Below, one piece after another: positions 9,637 through 19,289 of a DNA stretch of 64,000 bases (positions are counted from its first letter, which is position 1; each line of letters starts with the position of its first letter). A program made the translations under genes and the position numbers. This DNA is from Bifidobacterium minimum. GTDB lineage: Bacteria > Actinomycetota > Actinomycetes > Actinomycetales > Bifidobacteriaceae. Below the pieces are notes generated by a model. The model was not told where the DNA came from and searched no databases. It saw only the letters and a program-made list of their open reading frames with translations. The stretch is taken from positions 496,001 through 560,000 of the forward strand of contig NZ_JGZD01000009.1 in the NCBI RefSeq assembly GCF_000741645.1. Direction: 5' to 3'.

Positions 9637-10875
9637 ATGAGTGAGAAGAATCGTATCGTTCTTGCCTATTCCGGAGGTCTTGATACCTCGGTGGCGATTT
9701 CGTTCCTCAAGGAGCGTACCGGTAAGGACGTCGTCGCCGTCTCTCTGGACGTCGGCCAGGGAGGGGAAAGTCTGGAGACGATCAAGCAGAGGGCTCTGGA
9801 CTGCGGTGCGGTGGAGGCCTATGTAGTCGACGCGCGTGACGAGTTCGCCACGGAGTACTGCATGCCCGCGCTGAAGGCCAACGCCATGTACGAGGGCGTC
9901 TATCCGCTGGTCTCGGCGATTTCACGCCCGCTGATCACCAAGCATCTGGTGCGGGCGGCGCACCAGTTCGGCGCCGATACCATAGCCCATGGCTGCACGG
10001 GCAAGGGCAACGATCAGGTGAGGTTCGAGGTCTCGATTCAATCCATCGATCCCACGTTGAAGGCCATCAGCCCGATCCGGGACCTTTCGCTGACCCGCGA
10101 CGTGGAGATCGCGTTCGCCACCGAACACCAGCTTCCCATCGTCCAGACCGCGAAAAGCCCCTTCTCCATCGACCAGAACGTCTGGGGGCGGGCCATTGAG
10201 ACGGGCTTCCTCGAGGATCCCTGGAACGGTCCGACGAAGGACTGCTACAGCTATACCGACGACCCCGCCTTCCCCCCGGCCGAGGATGAGGTCGTCATCT
10301 CCTTCCGCCAGGGCGTTCCCGTCGCCATCGACGGCAGGGAGGTGACCCCGCTGCAGGCCATCGAGGAGATGAATCGCAGGGCGGGCGCGCAGGGCATCGG
10401 GCGGATCGACCTCATCGAGGATCGTCTCGTCGGCATCAAATCCCGCGAGCTGTATGAGGCACCCGGCGCGGTGGCCCTGATCGCTGCCCATGAGGAGCTG
10501 GAGAACTGCTGCCTCGAGCGTGAGCAGCACCGCATCAAGCGCGACATCGACAAACGGTGGGGCGAACTCGTCTATGACGCGCAATGGTTCTCGCCGGCGG
10601 TGCGGTCGCTCGGGGCGTTCATCGAGGACACCCAGCGGTACGTGTCCGGTGATGTGCGCATGGTCCTTCATGGCGGGCGCGCCGTGGTCACCGGCCGTCG
10701 CTCCGAGACGTCGTTGTATGACTACAATCTCGCCACCTACGATTCCGGGGACAGCTTCGACCAGCACGCGTCCAACGGATTCATCGAGATATATGGGCTG
10801 CCGAGCAAGGTCGCGGCCGCGAGGGACGTCAAATTCGGCAATGGCGTGGAGGTGCCGGACAACACCGTCGAGTGA
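9637..10875 (+). CDS. argG: Argininosuccinate synthase
   Basis: ATP-dependent condensation of citrulline with aspartate. 412 residues, full length. The N-terminal pyrophosphatase loop [12 protein letters not shown] is at residues 10-21; [15 protein letters not shown] and the [12 protein letters not shown] segment are also present. Start ATG follows GAGAAAGGGCAGCC. The gene has its own promoter with a candidate ARG box and is followed by argH, together completing arginine synthesis. Confidence 0.97.
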   Translation: MSEKNRIVLAYSGGLDTSVAISFLKERTGKDVVAVSLDVGQGGESLETIKQRALDCGAVEAYVVDARDEFATEYCMPALKANAMYEGVYPLVSAISRPLITKHLVRAAHQFGADTIAHGCTGKGNDQVRFEVSIQSIDPTLKAISPIRDLSLTRDVEIAFATEHQLPIVQTAKSPFSIDQNVWGRAIETGFLEDPWNGPTKDCYSYTDDPAFPPAEDEVVISFRQGVPVAIDGREVTPLQAIEEMNRRAGAQGIGRIDLIEDRLVGIKSRELYEAPGAVALIAAHEELENCCLEREQHRIKRDIDKRWGELVYDAQWFSPAVRSLGAFIEDTQRYVSGDVRMVLHGGRAVVTGRRSETSLYDYNLATYDSGDSFDQHASNGFIEIYGLPSKVAAARDVKFGNGVEVPDNTVE

Positions 10876-12459
<1,584 letters not shown>

Positions 12460-12516
12460 ACGGATCGGCGGGGAGGTGATCCCGGCCGCGGCTGTTTACC
12501 ATGGCTGGGATCAGAC

Positions 12517-12541
12517 CCGATTCGGAACAGACCCGAATCGG
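12517..12541 (+). repeat. Inverted repeat at the argH / pabC convergent end
   Basis: CCGATTCGG (12517-12525) and CCGAATCGG (12533-12541) form a 9-bp perfect stem with a 7-nt loop, followed by a third partial copy (ATTCGAATC). There is no U-tract on either strand. The gap between these converging genes (12460-12630) also contains CTGAACCATA twice. It could be a weak bidirectional terminator or a protein-binding site. Confidence 0.55.
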
Positions 12542-12630
12542 ATCAGATTCGAATCGTGGCCTGAACCATACTGAACCATATCTGACCGTGATCCGGCCGT
12601 GGCCAGGCCTGTCCGGCCGTGTGGCCGTGG

Positions 12631-13575
12631 TCAGCCCGCGTAGTCCCCGGTCGGGGCGATGGACAACGCGTCGTCATGCGTGCGCCCCGAGTGGACGGCC
12701 TCGTTGATGGCGTCGACCTCGGCGGCGTCCACCGTGTAGTCGCGTCCATCAAGGCGCGATATGGGAATGATCCATCCGCCGTGCGTCATGTACAGCATGT
12801 CGGCCTCTCGCAGCTCGGCGAGGGGAAGCTTGCGGTAATCCGTCCGCATGCCTTCCCGCCGGGCATAGGAGAACAGCTCCCTTTGCGAGGTTCCGTTGAG
12901 GATTCCGATGCGTGGGTCAGGCGTGACGAACAGATCGTCGTATCGTGCGACGATGGAGGAGTTGGGGCATTCAAGCGTGTAACCGTCGGTGGTGACCATA
13001 ATCGCGTCGTCGACGTGGCGGCGGTCGCATTCGCGATGGATCGACTGGTTGACCGCGTAGCTGAGTGTTTTGGCCCCGTTGAGCAGCCATGGGGCCTTTG
13101 CGGTGATATCCGACGCGTACCCGCGCGTCAACGAGGTCAGCGTCAGCGGATCGAGGCTGTGAAGCTTGCCTCTGCCGTCGAGGAAAATCCATACGCGGGG
13201 CATGCGGTCGCTGTTCTCGCCAACCCCCGTCGTCGGATCCATGCCGCGGGAGATCAGGATACGCAGCATCGGACCGGGTTCGGGATCGTCGTACCGGTCG
13301 ATGACCATCTCCACCGCCGTGGTGAAGGCGGCGATGGAGGGTTGCGGCATGTCCATCAGACGCGCCGAATCGGCGAGGCGCCTCAGATGGTTCTCAAGCG
13401 AGACGGGAAAGCCCTTCCACACCGTCGTGGCCTCGAATATCCCGTCCCCGCGCAGAACGCTCAGATCGAACACGGACACCGGCGTGTCCGTCGGCTCCAC
13501 GAACCGCACGGGATCGTCCGTCGACGATCCGAACAATGCCTCGGGATTCCCCACCGCCAATACGATTGCCGTCAT
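12631..13575 (-). CDS. pabC: Aminotransferase class IV, probable aminodeoxychorismate lyase
   Basis: Fold-type IV PLP enzyme of 314 residues. Seen: DLSVLRGDGIFEATTVWKGF near the N-terminus, the likely Schiff-base lysine in AKTLSYAVNQ, and GYTLECPNSSIVA with TPDPRIGILNGTS for the phosphate cup. These fit 4-amino-4-deoxychorismate lyase (p-aminobenzoate for folate) better than branched-chain aminotransferases, but D-amino-acid aminotransferase cannot be excluded; that alternative is worth keeping in mind because the next cluster handles D-glutamate-type substrates. The start on the reverse strand is preceded by AGAAGGGG. It converges on argH and diverges from the DUF1445 gene. Confidence 0.8.
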   Translation of the reverse strand: MTAIVLAVGNPEALFGSSTDDPVRFVEPTDTPVSVFDLSVLRGDGIFEATTVWKGFPVSLENHLRRLADSARLMDMPQPSIAAFTTAVEMVIDRYDDPEPGPMLRILISRGMDPTTGVGENSDRMPRVWIFLDGRGKLHSLDPLTLTSLTRGYASDITAKAPWLLNGAKTLSYAVNQSIHRECDRRHVDDAIMVTTDGYTLECPNSSIVARYDDLFVTPDPRIGILNGTSQRELFSYARREGMRTDYRKLPLAELREADMLYMTHGGWIIPISRLDGRDYTVDAAEVDAINEAVHSGRTHDDALSIAPTGDYAG

Positions 13576-13640
13576 GATGCCCCTTCTCTAGTGGTGTGCC
13601 ATGCGTGTGCCATGTGTGCCATGCCGATGAACATGGACTC

Positions 13641-13670
13641 TTGAGGACGCCGGCCATAACCGTAGATAGT
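13641..13670 (+). promoter_or_regulatory. Possible promoter of the DUF1445-pxp cluster
   Basis: TTGAGG (13641-13646), an 18-nt spacer and GATAGT (13665-13670). If used, the transcript would start near 13677 and carry a ~135-nt leader that includes the terminator hairpin at 13723-13749. The match to consensus is moderate. Confidence 0.35.
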
Positions 13671-13722
13671 CCATATTTCCGTCCGGGAAACGGCACCGTC
13701 CCATCCGCGGTGTGGACCCACG

Positions 13723-13749
13723 GGCGTTATGAGCGCGTAACGCCTTTTT
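13723..13749 (+). terminator. Intrinsic terminator hairpin in the leader of the DUF1445-pxp cluster
   Basis: GGCGTTA (13723-13729), an 8-nt loop, TAACGCC (13738-13744) and TTTTT: a textbook rightward terminator. No rightward gene ends nearby (argH ends 1.2 kb upstream and the gene between runs left), so it either stops read-through from far upstream or acts as an attenuator for the following cluster. Confidence 0.7.
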
Positions 13750-13813
13750 AACGGATCCGACCTAGCGTGGTCACCGTCTATGGGGGAGGTCCCGTGGCGG
13801 GAGGAGATGCGTG

Positions 13814-14620
13814 ATGCCGAACGAGTCGGATATGACAATGGGCGCGGCGACCGCGCCCGAAGCCGCGCGGCGGATCTTCCGCTCCGGCGTCGTGCGTCCG
13901 ACATGCGGCGTATCACGTGGCTACGCGCAGGCCAACATGATCATGCTGCCACGCGAGTACGCCTACGATTTTCTCCTGTTCGCGCAGCGCAATCCCAAAC
14001 CCTGTCCCATCCTTGAGGTTCTCGACGAGGGTTCGCCGTTCCCCTCCATCGCCCGTGGATGCGACATCCGAACGGACATCCCCCTCTATCGTGTGTGGGA
14101 GAACGGCGAGGCCGTGGACACGGTGGACGATGTCACCGACCTGTGGTCATCGCATGACGATCTCGTGACCTTCCTCATCGGATGCAGCTTCACCTTCGAG
14201 TTCCCGCTGATGGACGCGGGAATACCCATGCGGCACATCGCCGCCGGACGCAACGTGCCCATGTACGACACGTCGATTCCCTGCGTGTCCGCGGGACGGT
14301 TCTCAGCCACGATGGTCGTGTCGATGCGTGGCATACAGCCCGATCGCGTGGCGGACGCCGTGAGGATCTCCGGATACTATCCGCGCGTCCATGGGACGCC
14401 GGTGCAGATCGGGCATCCGGAATCCATCGGCATTGCGGATATGGAGCATCCGGATTACGGCGATCCTCCCATTCTCGAAAGGAACGACGTCCCCGTCTTC
14501 TGGGCGTGCGGGGTCACGCCTCAGGCGGCGGTTATGTCCTCCAAGCCGGCTTTCGCCATAACCCATGCCCCTGGTCACATGCTTATCACCGATGTTCCCG
14601 ATAGTGACTACATGGTGTGA
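13814..14620 (+). CDS. DUF1445 putative hydro-lyase (D-glutamate cyclase N-domain type)
   Basis: 268 residues, DUF1445 (PF07286, UPF0317) family. The family pattern is visible: [32 protein letters not shown] cut short here as [20 protein letters not shown], then [42 protein letters not shown]-like [14 protein letters not shown]. Start ATG 13814 follows GGGAGGAG at 13799-13806. In animals this domain is the N-terminal half of mitochondrial DGLUCY, which turns D-glutamate into 5-oxo-D-proline; the other half (DUF4392) is encoded five genes downstream. First gene of the cluster with pxpA, pxpBC and a biotin carboxylase. The exact reaction of the free-standing bacterial protein is not established. 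Confidence 0.88.
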   Translation: MPNESDMTMGAATAPEAARRIFRSGVVRPTCGVSRGYAQANMIMLPREYAYDFLLFAQRNPKPCPILEVLDEGSPFPSIARGCDIRTDIPLYRVWENGEAVDTVDDVTDLWSSHDDLVTFLIGCSFTFEFPLMDAGIPMRHIAAGRNVPMYDTSIPCVSAGRFSATMVVSMRGIQPDRVADAVRISGYYPRVHGTPVQIGHPESIGIADMEHPDYGDPPILERNDVPVFWACGVTPQAAVMSSKPAFAITHAPGHMLITDVPDSDYMV

Positions 14621-14726
14621 TGCCGCTGATGCGACGACCGAGGACGACGATGATGACCAAGAACGCGAGAACGCGATGACCGAGAACGCGGGGAAGCGCG
14701 GCGGATCGGAGAGGGGTGACGCACGC

Positions 14727-15509
14727 ATGCGTGTCGATCTGAACAGTGACATGGGGGAAGGCTTCGGGCGGTGGCCCTTGGGGGATGACGGCGCGCTGCT
14801 GTCGATCGTCTCCAGCGCGAACATCGCCTGCGGGTTCCACGCGGGGGATCCCTCCGTCATGCTGTCGACCCTGACCATGGCGGCCCGGCGTGGCGTGAGC
14901 GTCGGCGCCCATGTGTCCTACAGGGATCTCGCCGGCTTCGGACGTCGGTTCATGGATGTCGCCTCCGACGATCTGACCGCCGACGTGGCCTATCAGCTGT
15001 CGGCGATCCGGGGCATGGCGCGGATCGCGGGGACGTCCGTGGGATACGTCAAGCCGCATGGAGCGTTGTACAACCGAATCGCCGCCGACCCCGTGCAGGC
15101 GGAGGCCGTTGTGAACGCTTTGGTCCGGGTGGATCCCGGAATGGCTTTGGTGACTCTTCCCGGCTCGGTCGTGGGCGATATCGCCGCGAAGGCCGGGATT
15201 CGCGTGATCCGCGAGGCGTTCGCGGACCGAGCCTACACGCCCCAGGGGGCCTTGGTGTCGCGCAGGGTTCCGGGAGCGGTGATCACCGACGTGGATCAGG
15301 TCGCCGCTCGGGTGTCCCGCATGGTGCGCGAGGGCGTCGTGACGGCCGATGACGGCGGCGACATCAGCATTCAGGCCGATTCCGTGTGCGTCCATGGCGA
15401 CAGTCCGGGTGCCGTGGCGATGGCGCGGGCCATTCGGGACAGGCTGGTCGCGGACGGAATCGATATCGTTCCCTTCGTCGACGTCGCATCCGGTGGAGAC
15501 CGCGTATGA
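14727..15509 (+). CDS. pxpA: 5-oxoprolinase subunit A (LamB/YcsF family)
   Basis: Part of PxpABC, the ATP-dependent prokaryotic 5-oxoprolinase that opens pyroglutamate to glutamate. 260 residues from ATG 14727, preceded by GGAGAGGGG; longer in-frame starts (14565, 14676) would add an acidic tail with no family counterpart. Signature motifs: DLNSDMGEGFGRW near the N-terminus, SANIACGFHAGDP, GAHVSYRDLAGFGRR, VKPHGALYN and EAFADRAYTPQGALVSR. The stop overlaps the pxpBC start by 4 nt (ATGA), indicating coupled translation with its partner. Confidence 0.95.
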   Translation: MRVDLNSDMGEGFGRWPLGDDGALLSIVSSANIACGFHAGDPSVMLSTLTMAARRGVSVGAHVSYRDLAGFGRRFMDVASDDLTADVAYQLSAIRGMARIAGTSVGYVKPHGALYNRIAADPVQAEAVVNALVRVDPGMALVTLPGSVVGDIAAKAGIRVIREAFADRAYTPQGALVSRRVPGAVITDVDQVAARVSRMVREGVVTADDGGDISIQADSVCVHGDSPGAVAMARAIRDRLVADGIDIVPFVDVASGGDRV

Positions 15510-17449
15510 CGCGATCCATGCGCATCATGACCGCGGGACGGTCCGCGTTGCTCGTCGAGGTCGACGATCTCGCCTCGGCCATAGAGCTGGGCGAGAGCCT
15601 GCGCGTCTGGCGTGCGCATGGCTCCTCGGCCTTGCGTGACGTCATTCCCGCGGCCCGGACGGTTATGGTCCGGTACGATCCCGTACTCGCGACGCGCGAG
15701 GACATTGAGTCGGCGCTTCATGACCTTCCGCCGGTGGAGGACCACGGCTCGGATGGTCGTGACGTCACCATTCCGGTGGTCTATGACGGGGCCGATGTGG
15801 ACGCCGTCGCACGGATGTGGGGGGTTTCTGCCGACGCCGTCGTCGGATGGCATGCGGCGAGGTGCTGGTCCGCCGCGTTCCCGGGTTTCGCGCCGGGATT
15901 CATGTATCTCGTCCGGGACGGTGGCGTGCGGAGGGGTGGCGGCGCGCGGAGACTCGGCAACGGTGATGGTGGTGCCGCGGAAGGGAACGACACTGCGGAA
16001 GGGAACGGTACCGCGGAGGAGGACGGCCATGATGTTCCCCGGCGGGCGACGCCGCGGCTTCATGTTCCCGCCGGCGCGGTGGGATTGGCCGGACGGTTCA
16101 GCGGGGTGTATCCACGCGACAGTTCCGGCGGATGGCGGCTTATCGGCACCGCCGACGCCGTGATGTGGGACGAGTCAAGGGATCCTCCCGCATTGCTCAG
16201 ACCGGGGGACAGGGTTCTTTTCACTCCCGTTCGGGGGAGGGTCCACGTCCATGCCGTGACGGGGACGGAATCGGGCGAGTCCGTGGCCATGGCGTCCGTG
16301 ACTGCCCCGTCCGTGACTGCCCCGTCCGTGACCACGACAGCCGTGACGGCGCCGCCTTCTGGCGTGCCAAAGCGCATGCACGGCCATCCCGTCGATTATG
16401 GACGTCCTGGTCCACGCGTCATCATCGAAAGGACGGGGATGGCCGCGCTGTTCGAGGATGACGGACGGTCCTCCAGCGATATGGGCGTGACGGGATCCGG
16501 GGCGGCCGATCCCGTGGCGCTTCATCAGGCCAACGATCTTGTCGGCAATGATCCGGGAACGGCCGCCATCGAGATCACCGCGGGTGGCGCGAGGCTGCGG
16601 GCCGTGGGGGACGTCGTGGTCGCCGTCGCGGGGGCGAAGACCCCTCTATCCATCGCGACGGAGGACGGACGGATGCTGCCGATCATGGATCAGCGCCCGG
16701 TTCTTCTTATGGATGGCGAGTCGCTCGTTATGGGAAGGCCCGTGATGGGGTGGCGCGACTATATAGCGGTTCAGGGGGGATTCAGGGTCACCGCGGTCGT
16801 GGGCAGCGCGTCACGCGACACCATGTCCGGCATAGGGCCGCGTCCTCTGGCCCCCGGCGATGCCGTCGACATCGCGAGGGGTCCTCATACGACCGTGGGG
16901 GAGCCGTCCGTCTGGCCTTCCCTGCCGATGAGCGGTCGGACGACGACGCTTGACGTCGTTCTTGGCCCGCGGGACGACTGGTTCTCCCGAGATGGCATCG
17001 CCGGATTTCTGTCGACGCGGTGGACGGTCACGCCCCAATCGAACAGGGTGGGTCTGCGGCTGGCGGGAGGTCGGCCGGTCGGCGGGCGAATCGACGGCGA
17101 ATTGCCCAGTGAGGCGACGGTTCCAGGATCCATCGAGATCCCTTCGGACGGGATGCCCGTGGTGTTCCTTCGCGACCAGCCGGTGACGGGCGGCTATCCG
17201 GTGGTCGCCGTTCTCACCGAGGACTCGCTGCGTCTCGCCGGGCAGCTTCCGGTGGGAGCCGAGATCACGTTCCGCGCCGTCGGCTCGTCGGCGGGGGCAG
17301 ATGGCCGGATCGATGACGCCGCCATGACGGATCGGTCGGCCGTGGCAGCTTGTTCGGCCGTGGCGTCTCAGCCAGGCAAGGCGTCCCGGTCGGACGACGG
17401 TGCCGACGCTGACGACGGTGACGGCGATGGCAAGGATATTCGCGCATGA
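15506..17449 (+). CDS. pxpBC: 5-oxoprolinase subunits B and C, natural fusion (PxpBC / KipI-KipA)
   Basis: 647 residues. The N-terminal half (about 1-255) is PxpB/KipI (AHS1): PGFAPGFMYL, then ATPRLHVPAGAVGLAG and YPRDSSGGWRLIG. A ~35-residue Gly/Glu/Arg low-complexity insert separates FMYL from the ATPR segment. A Ser-Val-Thr-Ala-Pro linker (encoded by a 15-bp repeat) then leads to PxpC/KipA (AHS2) from about 290, with RDYIAVQGGF, GIGPRPLAPGDAV, TPQSNRVGLRLAGG and QPVTGGYPVVAVL. In most bacteria the two are separate genes. In urea carboxylase the same two domains form the carboxyltransferase part, which fits the biotin carboxylase encoded next. Confidence 0.93.
   Translation: MTRSMRIMTAGRSALLVEVDDLASAIELGESLRVWRAHGSSALRDVIPAARTVMVRYDPVLATREDIESALHDLPPVEDHGSDGRDVTIPVVYDGADVDAVARMWGVSADAVVGWHAARCWSAAFPGFAPGFMYLVRDGGVRRGGGARRLGNGDGGAAEGNDTAEGNGTAEEDGHDVPRRATPRLHVPAGAVGLAGRFSGVYPRDSSGGWRLIGTADAVMWDESRDPPALLRPGDRVLFTPVRGRVHVHAVTGTESGESVAMASVTAPSVTAPSVTTTAVTAPPSGVPKRMHGHPVDYGRPGPRVIIERTGMAALFEDDGRSSSDMGVTGSGAADPVALHQANDLVGNDPGTAAIEITAGGARLRAVGDVVVAVAGAKTPLSIATEDGRMLPIMDQRPVLLMDGESLVMGRPVMGWRDYIAVQGGFRVTAVVGSASRDTMSGIGPRPLAPGDAVDIARGPHTTVGEPSVWPSLPMSGRTTTLDVVLGPRDDWFSRDGIAGFLSTRWTVTPQSNRVGLRLAGGRPVGGRIDGELPSEATVPGSIEIPSDGMPVVFLRDQPVTGGYPVVAVLTEDSLRLAGQLPVGAEITFRAVGSSAGADGRIDDAAMTDRSAVAACSAVASQPGKASRSDDGADADDGDGDGKDIRA
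16294..16332 (+). repeat. 15-bp tandem repeat in the PxpB-PxpC linker
   Basis: GTCCGTGACTGCCCC at 16294-16308 and 16309-16323, with a partial third copy. It encodes the SVTAP repeats of the interdomain linker. Confidence 0.85.
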
Positions 17450-17463
17450 CGGAAGGATCATCC

Positions 17464-19209
17464 ATGACAAGGGTTCTGATCGCCAATAGGGGGGAGATCG
17501 CGGTACGGGTCATCCACGCCTGCCACGAGAACGGCTGGACGGCGCTGGCGGTGTATGCGGACAGCGACGCCGACGCATTGTTCGTCCACCTCGCCGACGA
17601 GGCCTACGCCCTTGGCGCCGACTCCCCCAAGGACACGTATCTTGACGCCGCGCGGATAATCGAGGTGGCGGTGCGCAGCGACGCCGACGCCATTCACCCC
17701 GGATATGGTTTTCTGTCGGAGAACGCCGATTTCGCGCAGGCCGTCATCGACGCGGGTCTGGTCTGGATAGGGCCGAGTCCCGACAGCATCCGTCTGCTGG
17801 GCGACAAGGTGGCGGCCCGGAGGATAGCCGCGGAGGTCGGCGCCCCCATGGCGCCTGGCACCACCGAACCGGTGAGGGATCCCGCCGAAGTCGTCGGATT
17901 CGTCCGTGAGCATGGCCTGCCCGTCGCGATCAAGGCCGTCCATGGCGGTGGAGGGAAGGGACTCAAGGTCGTCAGGCGTCTGGAGGATGTCCGGGAGGCG
18001 TTCCTGTCCGCCACAAGGGAGGCCGAGGAGTCCTTCGGCAACGGGGACTGCTTCATCGAGCGTTTTCTCTCCAGGCCCCGTCATGTCGAAGTGCAGGTTC
18101 TCGGTGATGGCGACGGTCACGTGATCGCCGTCGGAACCCGCGACTGCTCCCTCCAGCGACGCAACCAGAAGCTCATCGAGGAGGCTCCCGCGCCCTTCCT
18201 GGGAACGGACGTCGTCACCCGCCTGTGCGACTCGGCCGTCGCCATATGCTCGCGGGCCGGGTACGTCGGCGCGGGGACGGTGGAGTTCCTCGTCGATCCC
18301 GATGGAACCATCTCGTTCATGGAGGTCAACACCCGCATCCAGGTCGAGCATGCGGTCACGGAGGAGGTCACCGGCGTCGATCTGGTCAAGGCGCAGTTCT
18401 CCATAGCCCAGGGAGCGTGCGTGTCCGATATGGACATCCATATCCATGGGCATGCGATGGAGTTCCGGATCAACGCCGAGGATCCTGCCCACGGCTTCGT
18501 GCCCTTCCCGGGGCGGATCCGGTCGCTCCGAGTCCCCAGCGGCCCCGGAATCCGATTCGACACGGGAATCGAGGCCGGATCGGTTGTCCCCGGCCGGTTC
18601 GATTCGATGCTCGCCAAGCTCATCGTGACGGCGCCCGATCGGGCCTCATGTCTGGCCCGGGCCAGACGCGCGCTCGCGGAGCTGAGGATCGAAGGCGTTC
18701 CCACGGTCATCCCCTTCGACCGTCTGGTGCTCCGGGACCCCGATTTCACCGGCGACGACCGTCTGAACATCTATACGCGATGGATCGAGGAGAGCTTCCT
18801 TCCCCGGACCGATCCGAAGGATCTTTCCGGCCCCCGGCCGTCACGCGACCAGGGCGGGGATCCGGTCACGCGCTCGTGGATCGAGATCGACGGCCGTCGC
18901 ATGGAGCTGGGCATCCCCTCGGGGCTGCTGCCCGCCATGACGGGGGCCATCGCCGATGGCGGCGATGCGGCGCCCGATGATTCCACGACGACCGCATCGC
19001 CCGGTGACGTTCTCGCTCCGCTTACGGGGACGGTCACGTCATGGCTTGTCGACGAAGGCGACCGCGTCGAGCGGGGGACGCCGGTGGCGACCCTTGAGGC
19101 GATGAAGATGGAGACGCAGGTCATGGCACCCGTATCGGGCGTCATCCATAGAACGGCCTCCATCGGCGATCTCGTGGATTATGGGGAGCCCATGGGACGC
19201 GTCGAATGA
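17464..19209 (+). CDS. Biotin carboxylase with C-terminal biotinyl domain
   Basis: 581 residues, soluble. Biotin carboxylase N-domain (RVLIANRGEIAVRV), ATP-grasp with HGGGGKGLKVV and EVNTRIQVEHAVTEEVTG, C-domain, and a C-terminal biotinyl-carrier domain with the biotin-accepting lysine in EAMKMETQV. Start ATG 17464 follows GGAAGGA; an ATG at 17446 overlaps the pxpBC stop and is the alternative. Such proteins are commonly annotated as acetyl- or propionyl-CoA carboxylase alpha chains, but no carboxyltransferase (accD-like) gene is near. Its partner is more likely PxpBC, whose domains equal the carboxyltransferase part of urea carboxylase. The same gene association is known around ycsF genes in Pseudomonas. 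Confidence 0.9.
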   Translation: MTRVLIANRGEIAVRVIHACHENGWTALAVYADSDADALFVHLADEAYALGADSPKDTYLDAARIIEVAVRSDADAIHPGYGFLSENADFAQAVIDAGLVWIGPSPDSIRLLGDKVAARRIAAEVGAPMAPGTTEPVRDPAEVVGFVREHGLPVAIKAVHGGGGKGLKVVRRLEDVREAFLSATREAEESFGNGDCFIERFLSRPRHVEVQVLGDGDGHVIAVGTRDCSLQRRNQKLIEEAPAPFLGTDVVTRLCDSAVAICSRAGYVGAGTVEFLVDPDGTISFMEVNTRIQVEHAVTEEVTGVDLVKAQFSIAQGACVSDMDIHIHGHAMEFRINAEDPAHGFVPFPGRIRSLRVPSGPGIRFDTGIEAGSVVPGRFDSMLAKLIVTAPDRASCLARARRALAELRIEGVPTVIPFDRLVLRDPDFTGDDRLNIYTRWIEESFLPRTDPKDLSGPRPSRDQGGDPVTRSWIEIDGRRMELGIPSGLLPAMTGAIADGGDAAPDDSTTTASPGDVLAPLTGTVTSWLVDEGDRVERGTPVATLEAMKMETQVMAPVSGVIHRTASIGDLVDYGEPMGRVE

Positions 19210-19239
19210 CCGGCGAACGGCAACCTTGGATGGGTTGCC

Positions 19240-19275
19240 CGCATGCCGGCCCGTCAGCGCATGCCGGCCCGTCAG
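19240..19275 (+). repeat. 18-bp tandem repeat after the biotin carboxylase gene
   Basis: CGCATGCCGGCCCGTCAG occurs at 19240-19257 and 19258-19275, just before the ribosome binding site of the DUF4392 gene. Confidence 0.85.
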
Positions 19276-19289
19276 AGAGGGGAATAGGG

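Noticed and set aside
12481-12630. Direct and inverted repeats between argH and pabC as a mobile-element scar
   Set aside because: No target duplication, transposase fragment or matching terminal repeats; the short diverged repeats fit local duplication.
12619-13644. 341-residue rightward ORF opposite pabC
   Set aside because: The opposite frame has clear class-IV aminotransferase motifs; this one is its shadow.
17464-19209. Biotin carboxylase as the housekeeping acyl-CoA carboxylase alpha chain
   Set aside because: No carboxyltransferase gene lies nearby and the gene is coupled to pxpBC; it was kept as a separate biotin carboxylase, though the housekeeping role cannot be fully excluded.
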